A stretch of DNA of 64,000 bases from Saprospiraceae bacterium (GCA_016706365.1 JADJJU010000023.1:124001-188000), one strand, 5' to 3'; positions 18,365 through 30,543 are shown, counted from the first letter of the stretch. Notes: generated by a model not told the origin, from the letters alone. Numbers and translations: made by a program.

Positions 18365-20776
18365 TTACTCGGTTTTTATACTGTCGACCGGGTTCATGGT
18401 TGCTGCACGGAGGCTTTGAATGCTTACAGTAAACATGGCAATGATCAATGATAATAACCCAGCTGCCGGTAAGATCCACCATTCGAAATCTATGCGGAAC
18501 TGAAAGTCCTGTAGCCAGGCATTCATGATGTAATATGCGAGTGGAGCGGAAACGACGAATGCAATCAGAACGAGCCAAAGAAAATCTTTGGAAAGTAATC
18601 CTACCAAACCGGATACGGAAGCTCCCAAAACTTTTCTGATTCCGATTTCTCTGGTTTTTTGAACAGCAATTAATGATGAAAGCCCAAACAATCCAAGACA
18701 TGAAATCAGGATGGCTATCAATGTAAATATCTGACTGAGGGTAGTAAATCTTTGCTCTGCCTCATAGAAATTAGCTATACTTTCATCAAAGAAAACACCT
18801 TCAAATACTGTCTCAGGAAATAATTCATTGTAGAGTTTTTCGATTTCCGGAACGGTGCTTTCTACACTTTCTGGATGCAACTTTATACCTACTGAATAAT
18901 ACCAACTGTCTCTCTGATAGATGGCGATCGGATTGTAAGACTCTCTGAGTGTGCTGGAGTTAAAGTTTTCTACGACTCCAACAATGGGTAAATTTGCATT
19001 TCTCCCTATTCTCAGATTCTTGCCAATAATATCTTCAGGATTTTGCACTCCTAATTTTTCAGCCATGTGACGATTGATCATAACTTCGCGTACAGTGTCT
19101 GAAGGCATCAAATTTCGGCCTGCTGCCAGTTTCATTCCATATGTCTTCAAATAGTTTTCATCACCTACTTTTAGTTGAACGGAAAATGGCTCGTCTTCTG
19201 CTTTATTATCGTAATTGAAATTTCCCATCCAATAATTCTCTGAAGAAGGTTGATCGTTGGAGAAAGCCACTGATTCAACACCTGGAACTGCCAGTAATTT
19301 TTCTTTAAAGGTCTTAAACCTGGGCAGGTATAAGGAGTCAGTATTCATGTTGACATTGTATACTAAATCCGGATTGAATCCCAGATCTGTTTTTCGAATA
19401 TATTGCATTTGATAAGCAGTAACTATAGTTCCGATTATGAGTATTTGTGCTATAGCAAACTGGCACATTACCAATACTTTTCGAAGACTGAGACCACCAA
19501 TTTGTTGCTGTTGTACTTTGCTCTTCAATGCTTTAACAGGCTGAAATCTGGACATCAGCCAGGCAGGGTAGGAGCCTGCCAATAATATAATGAGGACACA
19601 GGTTCCTGCCAGTGCAGCCACCATATTTGGATCGGCAAATAAGGGCCAGTCTTTTGGGACTGAAGATATTAAAGGTAAAAATCTCTGAAGCAGATAAGCC
19701 ATTCCCACTCCCGCCAGAGTGGCAATAAGAACTACGGCAGTCGTTTCTCCCAGAAATTGGAAAACCAGGCTTCGGCTGCTGCTACCGAGTGTCTTACGAA
19801 CACCCACCTCTCTTGCTCTGGAAGCTGCCATAGCAGTAGCCATATTGATAAAATTGAAGCAAGCCATAATTGCAATAATTAAGCCAATTCCTCCCAACAT
19901 AGCCAGTCTTTTCTTTCCTATGGCTGCTCCAATCTGAGTATTAAAATGCATTTCATTCAATGGTTCAGCCATATAATAGCGCTTGTTATCGCTGTCTACA
20001 TTTCTTGCTGCAGCCACTTTTTTCAGCTGTGAATTAGCTTCATCTAATAATTCAGGGTTTGACAAAAGGGCATACATCTGATCATTCGTACTGATATTAT
20101 GCCAATCCCCCTCATATCCTCTAAGCATAGGTTGATTTATCAGGGTTTGAAAGGAAATAGCCATTTTGACATTTAAATCTGAATTAGACGGAGCATCTTC
20201 AACAATTCCTTTAACAGTTACTATCAATTCCTCATTGATTCGCAGCGTCTGATCTATAGCTGATTCCCAATTATCAAAGGAGCGCTCAGCTATACTTTTT
20301 GTGATGACGACAGTATTGGGTTCTGACAATCCCTTAGGGCTGCCTGCAAGCCAGGTCCAATTAAAGATTTCAAAAAAACTTGGTTCAGCAAACATTGCAA
20401 TGTTAGTACCTTCAGAAATATTGAATTTCAAACGGATATTTCCACTCTCATCCGGAACATTAACTTGAGGGGAAAAGAAATGCAAACGGGCAGTTTTTTC
20501 AAATTGCGAAACCATGGCATTTACTTCATCCATAGCAGGAACCTGAACGGCAGTATTCAGGGCGATCGTTCCGTCATGATAATGTTCTTCACAAATGATG
20601 TGTACAATCTGATCCGCGTTTTCATGATATTTATCAAAAGATAATTCATAGAAAACAACTTTGAAGAGAAGAAGGCAGACAGTTATACTTAGGGTCAGGC
20701 CGAGGACATTAATCCATGTATAATTTTTATGTTTCAATAAATGTCTGAGTGTTATTTTGATTTGTTGTAACCACAT
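18365..20776 (-). CDS. FtsX/MacB-type ABC permease, array member 1 (most downstream)
   Basis: 803 residues, made of two MacB-like halves: TM, extracytoplasmic domain and three TM in each. N-terminal motif WLQQIKITLRHLLKHKNYTW; middle FtsX motif RAREVGVRKTLGSS; C-terminal FtsX motif CLGLFGLSSLIAVQKTREIG followed by IRKVLGAS (about residues 693-720); end NPVDSIKTE. It belongs in the inner membrane, acting with an ABC ATPase and a TolC/HlyD conduit in export or mechanotransmission. Intact. Last of seven tandem paralogues, 12 bp after member 2. Confidence 0.93.
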   Translation of the reverse strand: MWLQQIKITLRHLLKHKNYTWINVLGLTLSITVCLLLFKVVFYELSFDKYHENADQIVHIICEEHYHDGTIALNTAVQVPAMDEVNAMVSQFEKTARLHFFSPQVNVPDESGNIRLKFNISEGTNIAMFAEPSFFEIFNWTWLAGSPKGLSEPNTVVITKSIAERSFDNWESAIDQTLRINEELIVTVKGIVEDAPSNSDLNVKMAISFQTLINQPMLRGYEGDWHNISTNDQMYALLSNPELLDEANSQLKKVAAARNVDSDNKRYYMAEPLNEMHFNTQIGAAIGKKRLAMLGGIGLIIAIMACFNFINMATAMAASRAREVGVRKTLGSSSRSLVFQFLGETTAVVLIATLAGVGMAYLLQRFLPLISSVPKDWPLFADPNMVAALAGTCVLIILLAGSYPAWLMSRFQPVKALKSKVQQQQIGGLSLRKVLVMCQFAIAQILIIGTIVTAYQMQYIRKTDLGFNPDLVYNVNMNTDSLYLPRFKTFKEKLLAVPGVESVAFSNDQPSSENYWMGNFNYDNKAEDEPFSVQLKVGDENYLKTYGMKLAAGRNLMPSDTVREVMINRHMAEKLGVQNPEDIIGKNLRIGRNANLPIVGVVENFNSSTLRESYNPIAIYQRDSWYYSVGIKLHPESVESTVPEIEKLYNELFPETVFEGVFFDESIANFYEAEQRFTTLSQIFTLIAILISCLGLFGLSSLIAVQKTREIGIRKVLGASVSGLVGLLSKDFLWLVLIAFVVSAPLAYYIMNAWLQDFQFRIDFEWWILPAAGLLSLIIAMFTVSIQSLRAATMNPVDSIKTE

Positions 20777-20788
20777 AGTTTTTTAAAT

Positions 20789-23218
20789 TTAATCGTTTCT
20801 GATACTTTTTGCCGGATCCGCCAATGCAGATTTAAAAGCTTGCCAGCTTACTGTCACAAGGGCAATGATGAATGCCAAAAGACTGCTTATAATCAATATA
20901 TCCCAACCGATTTCTGTACGATATTCAAAATTTTCAAGCCATTTGCTCATTCCCCATGCTCCGACACTAAGTCCAATAATCAATGCCAGGATTACTAAAC
21001 GAATAAATTCTCCGGAGAGCAAAGTCACAATCGAGATAATGCTGGCTCCCAATACTTTTCGAATTCCAATTTCTTTGGTTCTTTGTTTAGTAGTGTACAT
21101 TACTAATCCAAATAGTCCCAGGCAGGCAATCAAAATAGCTAAAATAGCTGCAGAAATAAATACTGCTCCGAGTTGCTGTTCCTGCCTGTATTGTAGGTCA
21201 TAATTTTCTTCTGCAAAGAAAAATTCGAATGGTTCAGTGGGGAAGTATTCTGCATAAAGGGATTTCAATTCTGCAATTTTATCATCCAATCCTTCGGTAT
21301 TCATTTTTACAGTGAAATAATAAAATGAAACGGATGGAACAAAAATGACAGGTTCGATTGCTTGTTGCAGGCCAAGATGATTATAGTCTTTCACAACACC
21401 GGTGATTTCAAATGGGCTTCCATCCCAAAGCAATTGAGAACCTGCAATGGGTTTATCAGCAGTAAATCCAAGTTCCTTTGCGGCACTTTCATTAATCATT
21501 AATTTTTGGGATTTTCCCCAACCATCATAGGAGTTTTCCCGGGAGAATACTTTTCCTTCCAAGAGTTCCATATTATATGTGTCAAAATACATCTCATCGC
21601 TGATAAAAACTTTGTAATTTTTGATCTCATCTTTTTCTGTACTTTCAACTCTCTTAATATCATTTGTTCCAAAATTATAACCTTTACCCGGCACATTATT
21701 AGAAGCACAATAATCTACAACAAAAGGAATTTGGCCTAATGCATTCTTAAAAGCCACGTTTTTTCCTGCTTGTTCTTCGCCTGAATTTGTGGGTCCCTGA
21801 ATTACTAATAATTGCTCAAGACTTAAACCCTGTAATTCAGATTTCATGAATTGCAGCTGCCTGTAAAGTACCAGAGTGGAAACAATAAAAATCACCGAAA
21901 TAGTGAACTGGAAAACAACCATTCCACGACGAAGCATGAGTCCTGATATGGATTTACCTATATTCCCTCTCATGGTTTGAACAGGTTTAGAAGTGTTCAA
22001 TACAACACCTATGTAAGATCCTGAAATAATGGAAGCAGCTATTAGCATTAAAACCAGCATCCATGCCAATGGTGCCGAAAATAGCTGTTGGAGTGAAAGT
22101 GATTTGCCAGTAAATGAATTAAATGTTGGTTGCAGCACCTGCACAATCACGAGTGCTATTGCAGTACCAATAACACATAGCAACAGAGATTCTATGATTT
22201 GCTGGGACATGAGTTTCTTTTTTCCTGCACCCATGATTTTCCTGACCATTATTCCTTTTGCTTTATCTATCGCCTGAACAGTCGATAGATTTATGTAATT
22301 GATCCAGGCTATACAGAGAATCAGCAGAGCTACAAATGAGAGGAGCAATACTAATTTCAAACTTCCAAATGTGGGATAAGGGTAATCAAGTGATGGAGCC
22401 AGATGTAAATTACTAAAAGCCTGAACAACTGCCTGAACACCTGAATTATCAGGACTGGCGTTTCGCATAAGTGTAGTAATAGAAGACTGAATATCTAACG
22501 CTTTAGTCCCCTCATCCAATAATAGAAAGTAATGAATAAAACTACTTTCTGTTTCGGCTGGATCTGCCCAGTCATTATCATTTCTATCGGCTGCATTATT
22601 CAGGGAAGACATGGATAACAGAACTTTTGGTTGTAAATCAGAATTCGATGGAGGATCCTGAAATACAGATTTCACAGTGAAAATATGTTTGCCGAATTGA
22701 TTGTCAATGGTCAAGGTCTGCCCAATAGGATCTTTTTTCCCAAAGATTTTCTTTGAGACTGATGATGCAAGTGCTACAGAGTGAGGCTCTGATAAATTAT
22801 CTGATCCTGCCAGGACAGGGAATGTAAATACACTCAAATAATCCTGATCTACATAAATTATGTCTTCTTCACGGAAGACTTTGGTCTCTGAATCAATCTC
22901 CTCCGAAAGTTGAATGATTCCGCTTCCCAGATTTTCTGTAGTTCTTACAATTGACTTGATCCCCGGAATGGAATTTTCCATAAGTGGTTTATAACCAGGG
23001 GGTAAATGTAGTTGTGGTTCTCCATTGGCATCCATAATCGAAAGGCGATGAAGCTGATCATACCTGGCATGAAATTTATTACTCTGCCATTCATCTGTAA
23101 TATATTGAGCTATCAGGACGAAAGCTGCAATACCCAATGCAAGCCCACCGACCAATATGGAAGTATGCCATTTGTTCCGGCTGAATTGTCTAAGAATACT
23201 GCGAATGCTTATTGTCAT
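20789..23218 (-). CDS. FtsX/MacB-type ABC permease, array member 2
   Basis: 809 residues, same two-half layout as its neighbours. First TM ILVGGLALGIAAFVLI, middle motif DKAKGIMVRKIMGAG, and C-terminal ACLGLFGLVMYTTKQRTKEI then GIRKVLGAS, ending DPAKSIRND. The middle motif and the C-terminal tail deviate more from the array consensus than in the other members, suggesting an older divergence. Intact; 51 bp after member 3. Confidence 0.92.
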   Translation of the reverse strand: MTISIRSILRQFSRNKWHTSILVGGLALGIAAFVLIAQYITDEWQSNKFHARYDQLHRLSIMDANGEPQLHLPPGYKPLMENSIPGIKSIVRTTENLGSGIIQLSEEIDSETKVFREEDIIYVDQDYLSVFTFPVLAGSDNLSEPHSVALASSVSKKIFGKKDPIGQTLTIDNQFGKHIFTVKSVFQDPPSNSDLQPKVLLSMSSLNNAADRNDNDWADPAETESSFIHYFLLLDEGTKALDIQSSITTLMRNASPDNSGVQAVVQAFSNLHLAPSLDYPYPTFGSLKLVLLLSFVALLILCIAWINYINLSTVQAIDKAKGIMVRKIMGAGKKKLMSQQIIESLLLCVIGTAIALVIVQVLQPTFNSFTGKSLSLQQLFSAPLAWMLVLMLIAASIISGSYIGVVLNTSKPVQTMRGNIGKSISGLMLRRGMVVFQFTISVIFIVSTLVLYRQLQFMKSELQGLSLEQLLVIQGPTNSGEEQAGKNVAFKNALGQIPFVVDYCASNNVPGKGYNFGTNDIKRVESTEKDEIKNYKVFISDEMYFDTYNMELLEGKVFSRENSYDGWGKSQKLMINESAAKELGFTADKPIAGSQLLWDGSPFEITGVVKDYNHLGLQQAIEPVIFVPSVSFYYFTVKMNTEGLDDKIAELKSLYAEYFPTEPFEFFFAEENYDLQYRQEQQLGAVFISAAILAILIACLGLFGLVMYTTKQRTKEIGIRKVLGASIISIVTLLSGEFIRLVILALIIGLSVGAWGMSKWLENFEYRTEIGWDILIISSLLAFIIALVTVSWQAFKSALADPAKSIRND

Positions 23219-23269
23219 AATATTTCTTAAGTTAATCCAATTTATAATTAATGAGTCTTAATAACTTGT

Positions 23270-25669
23270 CTATTCGGTCCTGAGACTCTTTACCGGATTA
23301 GAAATGGCAGCTCTGATAGCCTGCAAACTAACAGTCTGGATCGCAATCAGCAAAGTGATCAAACCAGCAAAAGCAAAGTACCACCATGATAATTCTATTT
23401 TGTAGGCATAATTTTCTAACCATGAATTCATGAGCCACCAGGAAAGAGGAACGGAAATCAGGATCGCAATGAATACCAGTCTTACGAAATCTATTGACAA
23501 TAATTGGACAAGTCCTCCAACAGATGCACCCAACACTTTTCTGATTCCTATTTCTTTTCTTCTTTGTTCGGATGTGAAAGCCGCCAAACCAAATAAGCCG
23601 AGACAGGCAACCAGAATTGCAAGGACAGAAAACAACAAAACAACTTTTGCTGTCCGTTTTTCTGCAGCGTACAAATTATCTATTTGCTGACTTACAAATT
23701 CATAAACAAAAGCTGATTGGGGCAAACTCTTCTTAAATGTGGATTCTAACTGACTGAGTAATTCTGAAGTATTTGTTGTACTTGCTTTGACTAGCATATA
23801 AGGCCGTCCCTCAGTGAAATTATTGTGGAATGCATAAGCTCCGATGGGCTGGTGCAAGCTACTGAAATGAAAATCTGAAACAACCCCGGTAATAATTGCG
23901 GGCTTGTTAAACATACCCGGAGCTTCTTTCCCAATGGCTTCCTCTGCGGTGTATCCAAGAAATTCAATAGCTTTTTGATTTAAAATGACAGAACAATATG
24001 GGTCGTCCTTATGAGAGCGTTGTGGTCAGGTCTGACCTGATATTAAATGCATATCCAGGACTTCAGTGATTTCTGGAGTTACCTGATTAGTGGTGATAGC
24101 TATAACTTTATCCTCGTATCCGGGCTTGTGAATGGATCTTCCACTGCCTCCTTTCCCCGGATAAGTTTGTGCTCTTGCAACTTCCTGTACGCTTGCTAAA
24201 GTAATAATGCCTTCACGCAATGACTCAATTTGACCAATATCTTCTGCTGCAGCTGTTGATATCGCAATGACCTGTTCCGGATTGAATCCCAGGTTTTTGT
24301 CCTGTATGTATTGAACCTGCTTGTAGCAGACGATGGTCCCAACAATTAGAATGACAGATGCAGAGAATTGTGTTATCACCAAGGCTTTTCTGAAAGTTCC
24401 GGCCGAAGTTTGTTTTCTGAAAGACGTGTTGAGCAGAAACTTAGGCTGGAAACCCGATAAATATAAGGCAGGATAAAAACCGGACAATAAGGTCAGCATA
24501 GCGCCTACTAACGCAGCAGAAGCAAGAATTGCCGGATTGAACACATCATGGATACTTAGATGCTTATCTACAATCTTATTAAAAAAGGGAAGAATAGCCA
24601 GAATCAGCAGGCATGCAATTATCATGGAAATCGTTACCAATAAAAATGTCTCCACATAAAATCGGGTAATAAGATGAGATCTGTGCGCACCAATTGCTTT
24701 ATTGATTCCGACTTCTTTACTCTGGGCAAGAGATCTTGCCGTTGAAAGATTCATATAATTGGTGGCAGCAATTCCAAGTATGATCAATGCTAAAATAAGC
24801 AACAAATTTATTTGTCTGGCATCTCCGACTTTTAAAGCAACTACGGCTCCTGAAAATTGCATTTCAGTAGAATGTAAATGCAAATCATTAAGGGATTGAA
24901 GCCAAACGGAATAATAGCGATTTTCCTCGGCTACATTTCTCTCTACCAGGCTTTGTATTTGCTGTTCCAACTCCAGAGGATCAGTACCTTCTTTCAGGAG
25001 GAGATAAGTTTCAAAACTGGCATTACTCCAGACCAGTTCTTTACTTGCCCATTCCATGGAATTGAAAGAGCCTATAATTTCAGGATTCATAGAGGAGTTT
25101 TCCGGAAAATCTCTATAAACTCCGCTGATTTCTACATCCAGAACTTGATCGATTTTTATTTTTTTGCCCATTGGATCTTCATCTCCAAAGATGGTTTTTG
25201 CCATTTTTTCACTCAGAATCACTTTTCCTGGAGCGGACAAAGCTTCTTTCTTTGTTCCGCGAATTAGTGGGATATCAAAAACATTCAGAATCGATGGATC
25301 TGCCCACACCAAATGTGGTGTGGAGATTTGTTTTTCTCCTGAATTGATAAATGCGATATCTCCGAAATTGTGGTTGAGAATCCTAACCTGCTCATCTACA
25401 CCGGATAGATTTTCTAGAACAGTTGGTCCAACGGCGTTAGGTGCTGTTGTTACTTTCTTCTCTTCTCCATCATAATTCAATGTCAGACAAATCCTTTGGA
25501 TCCTGTCAGCATTTTCATGGTACTGATCATATGATTTTTCATCCCTGATGTACAGAATCAGCAGTAATGCAATAGCAAGGCCTGATGATAATCCCAGGAT
25601 ATTCAATGCTGAGAATTGTCTGTTTTTTAACAGGTTTCTCCAGGAAAGTTTGAAATATTGACTTATCAT
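23270..25669 (-). CDS. FtsX/MacB-type ABC permease, array member 3; interrupted by in-frame TGA
   Basis: Reads from MISQYFKLSWRNLLKNRQFS to NPVKSLRTE in one frame, ~799 residues, with a single TGA at 24026-24028. Text on both sides is continuous (HLISGQT, stop, PQRSHKDDPYC), and a Leu is expected at the stop by comparison with the family. Motifs: SLAQSKEVGINKAIGAH in the middle and EQRRKEIGIRKVLGAS near the end. Probably a full permease with a base error; otherwise a genuine nonsense mutation that would split it into 547- and ~250-residue parts. 32 bp after member 4. Confidence 0.9.
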
Positions 25670-25701
25670 TTTCGTTATTTTTCTAGGATGAAAAATTGAA
25701 A

Positions 25702-28123
25702 TTATTCTGACTTAAGACTTTGAACAGGATTAGCAATGGCGGTTTCAGTGCTTGCAAGCAAATTGTGAGTAAAGCGAACGATCCTGTAATCAATCCTGCC
25801 AGTGCAAACATCCACCAGCGCATCTCAATCTGATAGGCAAAATCCTTCAGCCATTCACTCATTGCCCACCACACTACCGGAACAGCAATTACAAAGGAAA
25901 TTAATATCAAGTACATAAAATCCTTCGAGATTAATGCTACAATATCCGAAACACTTGCTCCAATTACTTTTCTGATTCCAAATTCTTTTTTTCTCTGCTC
26001 AGTACTGAAAATGGTAAGCCCTAACAGACCCAGGCAGAAATAAGAATGGCGATCATTGTGAATGCATTTATAATTCCCGATAATGTAGATTCTGTTTCAT
26101 ATTGCTTCTGGACTTCATCTTCCAGAAATACATATTCAAATGGAGTAGAAGGGACTTTCGCGTTCCATATTTTTTCAATTTTCGCCAACAGTGAAGCATA
26201 GTCTTCGGACTCTGTGCGCACAATTACATTTGCAAGAGATGGATTCTGAGGATCGTATTGCATCATAAATGGATTGAGCTCGACGTGCAGGGAATTGTAA
26301 TTGAAATCTTTCATTACACCCAGTATTTCATAGAAAATGATATCTTCTTCTGTCGAGCCTCTCTGTGAATATATTCTTGTTCCCGGAGCAGTTTCAGTAT
26401 TCAGTCCCATTTTTTTGATCACTGATTCATTTACCAGAACGCCTGTTGAATCATGAAGTCTGAAATTTCTACCACTAAGTAATTCTATACCATTTGCATC
26501 AATAAAATGCTCATCAGCGACCATGAATTGAATGCCGATTGCTTGAGCCATATTACCTCCTGGTGGATACAGACTCATATCATTGAACACAAATTGACTT
26601 GGATAATTGTTGGCTCTACTTACGACACTAACTTCAGGCAATTGCTTCAATTCTTCGATGAATGCCGGTATCACAGCTTTGGTGTCATCAGTATGAAAGG
26701 TAAATATCAACTGCTGATCAGTCTCGAACCCCAAATCTTTATTTTGAAGAAAGTTTAACTGACTTTTTATGATGATAATGCCGGTAATCAGTGATATAGA
26801 AAACACAAACTGAAAAACGACCAGTGATTTTCTGACTCCGGTGGCCGAAATGAAATTATTAAATTCTCCTTTAAACACTTTTACCACCTGAAATGCTGAG
26901 AGGTAAAATGCGGGATAACTTCCTGCGATCAGGCCGGTGATTATTGTCAGACCTGCAATCGCGGTTAGATAATTGATATCTTTTAGCAATGAGAAGGAAA
27001 GCTCAGATTGGGTTAATTGATTCAACAAAGGCATGGCCAAATAAAGAATGAAAAGTGCCAGAATGATGCTGACAAATGAAATGATCATAGACTCTCCCAA
27101 AAATTGTCTGATGAGATCAAACTTTCCTGCTCCGATTACTTTTCTTACGCCAACTTCTTTCGCTCTCATGGAAGCACGTGCTGTTGAGAGATTCATAAAA
27201 TTAATGCATGCTATCAGCTGAATTAATCCTGCAATGATTAGTAGAAATTTAAGGAAAGATGAACTTACAATTTTGCCTGCTTCATTCTCAAAACCTACAG
27301 TATTGTGAATCGAACTTATAGATTGTAAGTGAATAGTTTTATTGAATCCAAAGTCTTTTAATTGCTGATGTCCATACAGGTTTAAAAAGTCGGGAAGCTT
27401 TTTTTCAAATTGTGTTACATCAGTTTCAGGGTGTAACTTAATATAGGAATATGCAAAATTATTACCTGCCCAGGCATCATTTCCCATCACATATTCTCCC
27501 AGCCCCCCGCTATTCATTGTGAGCAGAATATTGGTCTGTAAATGTGATTTACCCAGAGATTCATTTACTACGCCTGTTACTTTAAATGGCGATTTCCCAT
27601 AGGAATTGTCAATTATTATTGTCTTGCCTACCGGATTCTCAGTGCCAAATATTTTTTGAGAAATGGATTCAAATAGTACGACAGAATTTGGCTCCTTCAA
27701 TGCAGTTTCAGAATCACCATAAACAAAATGATAGCTGAAAATTTCAAAAAATGTAGAGTCGACGTAATGCATTTTTTCCTCATAAAATGATTTTTCTTCA
27801 TATAGTAAAAGATGCTTTTTGACATTGAATGTATTTACGACTCTCGTGGACTGAACAACTTCAGCAAAGTCTTTATCCAGCGCAGGCGCAATAGGAGGGG
27901 AGGCAGAAGCCAGAATTGCTGTATTATCAGAAGACTTTAGTGTTGTGTTTATCCTGTATATATTCTCATTATCCTCGTGATGAGTGTCAAATGAATAGTG
28001 CTCACCTACGTACAGAAGTAAATACAGACAACAAACTGTTCCTACTACCAGGCCTGTAATATTAATTGCACTATAGGTTTTGTTTTTCCATAAGTTTCGG
28101 ATACCACTATTAAGTAAAATCAT
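25702..28123 (-). CDS. FtsX/MacB-type ABC permease, array member 4; two frameshifts
   Basis: Starts MILLNSGIRNLWKNKTYSAI and runs ~700 residues to AFTMIAILIS. There, loss of one T near 26038 breaks CLGLLGL; the next frame continues through a TM helix (LILISFVIAVPVVWWAMS). A second one-base loss near 25740 hides the usual end, TAIANPVQSLKSE with stop at 25702. Middle motif SMRAKEVGVRKVIGAG. Both breaks are single-base deletions, so a full-length ~807-residue permease is likely in the cell. Confidence 0.88.
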
Positions 28124-28136
28124 AAGGCTGATATTT

Positions 28137-30533
28137 TTATTCTGATCTTAAACTGTTCACAGGATTGGTAATAGCTGCCTTAATTGATTGAAAACTCACA
28201 GTTATAAATGCAATAGCCATAACTGTAAATCCTGCAATTGCAAAAATCTGCCAGCCCACCTCAATTCTGTAAGGGTACTTTTCAAGCCATTTATTAATTA
28301 AAATCCAGGCAAGAGGCATTGCAAGCAAAAGTGACATTGCTACTAATTTAAGAAAATCAACAGACAGAATTGCGACAACTACCTGCACAGAAGCTCCCAA
28401 AACTTTTCTAACACCAATTTCTTTAATTCTTCTTTGAGCTGATAGAACAGAAAGACCAAAAAGTCCAATTCCCGAAATAAATATTGTGAGGAATGCTCCA
28501 AATAGCATCATTTGCTTCCACTTCGCTTCGGCCTCATATTGTTTCAGATTGGCCAGATCTTTAAATTCGTAAGAAAAGGGATTAACAGGAAATAGTTTTT
28601 TAAAGGTAGCTTCAATGTGCTTCAGACTTTCTGTTTCCGAACCGGGTCTAATCTTTATGATAGCCATCCCATAAGGATTTGAAGGTTTCATAGTAAATAA
28701 TTGGGGCCTGATTTCCTGTGAAAGAGAAGAGAAATGATAGTCTTTTACAACTCCGACTATTTTATACTTATCATTTTCATTATACCAGAAATCAACTTCT
28801 TCACCGATTGGATTATCCCAGCCTGCTTTGCGAACAAATGATTCATTTACCAAAACCGATGATGTGGAGTCTGCAGGACAGTCCGAAGAAAAGTTTCGGC
28901 CATCTTTAAGTGGTATCTTAAATATGGGCAGATAAGAAGCATCGACTGTTTCAAAATCAAATTCTATTTCAGTATCCCCATTAATTTTAGCTCTGGTTCC
29001 CCAACCGCCCCCATTTTTAGGGGCAACGTCAATGATGTTTGGGTTCTTCAAAAGCTCTTCTTTAAAAACCTTAGCTTCGTTCCTGCTCAGACTATATTTT
29101 TCTATGAGGACAATGTTGCTATCATCGTATCCCAAATCTTTATTTGTCAGAAAATTGAATTGATTGTAAATCGTAATGGTAGCAATGATTAATAATGTTG
29201 CCATAGCAAACTGTATTACCACCAATCCTTTCTGCAAATAATTTTTGCTGCTTAATTTGAAGCGGCTGTACAAAGTCTTGACCGGATTGTAATTGGAAAT
29301 AATTATCGAAGGGTACAGACCGGCCAGAAATCCTGTAATGAGAAATAGCCCGATGTATTGTAATATTAATTTCAGGTCAAGCAGATAAGATAATGAAAGA
29401 GCTTTATTAGATAAGTGATTGAAGGCGGGTAAGGATAACTGGACAATCAGAATAGCAAAAAGGAATGCAGCAAAACAAATGATGAAAGATTCTCCCATGA
29501 ATTGTGCAATTAATTGATTCCTGGCACCACCTACTACCTTTCTGATTCCGATTTCTTTGGCCCTTTTGACAGATCTGGCTACAGTAAGATTGATAAAATT
29601 AAAACATGCAATTAATAAAATAAATAAAGCAATTCCTGATAAAATATATGAATACATAGGATCGCTTGCATCGACCAGACCGTTTTCAGCCGTGAATGTT
29701 TCACTTAAATGTATATCGGAAAGTGGCTGTAGGGAGTACAAAATTGAAGATTCAATACTATATTTTTCACGCATTAATTCAATAGTAGATCCGGCATCTG
29801 ATTCATATACCATTTTCATTTTTGATTCAAGTTCAGGAACGGATGTTCCATTTTCCAACACCACGAAAGTATTCAGAAAAAAATTAAACCAATTTTCGCT
29901 ATTTGCCATTTCCTCAGCGCTTACTACAATGGGTATTAAGGCTTCAAATTTGATAGATGAATTCTGAGGGCATTTTTTTGCAATCCCTTTGACAGTATAA
30001 GGCTCAAAATTTTCTCCATCTTTAATCAGAATGGTTTCATTCAGAGCATTTACAGTTCCAAATTGAATTTTTGCCAGGTCTTCAGAAATAACAATTGAAC
30101 GCGGGGATGACAAAGCAGTTGATTCGTTACCACTCAGTAATGGAAAAGAAAAGACTGAGAAAAAATTAGAATCAACCATCAGTATTTCTTTGCTCTGCAC
30201 TTCATTTCCCTGCTTAATATCATAGAAAGTACTCTGGTATCTCACATAAGATTTGATTTCAGGAATTCCTTCCATAAATTTGGGGCCTTGAAAATATCCT
30301 GTTTGACCGCCGCAATAATCCTTGCTTCCGTCAGGGTTAATCCCACAAGAAGCTATGCGGTAAATTGATTCAGTTTTTTCATGAAACTTATCATAACTCA
30401 ATTCATCCTTTGTATATAAAATAATGAGCATTGCACATGCCAGCCCCAGACTCAATCCCGATATATTGATAAAGGAATAGATTGTATTTCTGGATAAATT
30501 CCGGATGGCGATTTTAAAATAATTTTTAAACAT
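28137..30533 (-). CDS. FtsX/MacB-type ABC permease, array member 5
   Basis: 798 residues, intact. Start MFKNYFKIAIRNLSRNTIYS; middle motif KRAKEIGIRKVVGGA; C-terminal SGIGLFGLSVLSAQRRIKEI then GVRKVLGAS; end NPVNSLRSE. It is more Lys- and Ser-rich than its neighbours in the first extracytoplasmic domain, which also holds a Cys pair (ASCGINPDGSKDYCGG). Spacings of 13 bp to member 4 and 10 bp to member 6 support a polycistron. Confidence 0.93.
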   Translation of the reverse strand: MFKNYFKIAIRNLSRNTIYSFINISGLSLGLACAMLIILYTKDELSYDKFHEKTESIYRIASCGINPDGSKDYCGGQTGYFQGPKFMEGIPEIKSYVRYQSTFYDIKQGNEVQSKEILMVDSNFFSVFSFPLLSGNESTALSSPRSIVISEDLAKIQFGTVNALNETILIKDGENFEPYTVKGIAKKCPQNSSIKFEALIPIVVSAEEMANSENWFNFFLNTFVVLENGTSVPELESKMKMVYESDAGSTIELMREKYSIESSILYSLQPLSDIHLSETFTAENGLVDASDPMYSYILSGIALFILLIACFNFINLTVARSVKRAKEIGIRKVVGGARNQLIAQFMGESFIICFAAFLFAILIVQLSLPAFNHLSNKALSLSYLLDLKLILQYIGLFLITGFLAGLYPSIIISNYNPVKTLYSRFKLSSKNYLQKGLVVIQFAMATLLIIATITIYNQFNFLTNKDLGYDDSNIVLIEKYSLSRNEAKVFKEELLKNPNIIDVAPKNGGGWGTRAKINGDTEIEFDFETVDASYLPIFKIPLKDGRNFSSDCPADSTSSVLVNESFVRKAGWDNPIGEEVDFWYNENDKYKIVGVVKDYHFSSLSQEIRPQLFTMKPSNPYGMAIIKIRPGSETESLKHIEATFKKLFPVNPFSYEFKDLANLKQYEAEAKWKQMMLFGAFLTIFISGIGLFGLSVLSAQRRIKEIGVRKVLGASVQVVVAILSVDFLKLVAMSLLLAMPLAWILINKWLEKYPYRIEVGWQIFAIAGFTVMAIAFITVSFQSIKAAITNPVNSLRSE

Positions 30534-30543
30534 GATGCTTGAT

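Noticed and set aside
5980..24028. UGA recoding (selenocysteine or alternative code)
   Set aside because: nuoJ and other genes end properly at TGA, and both internal TGAs replace Leu, not Cys, Trp or Gly; no SECIS-like hairpin was noticed.
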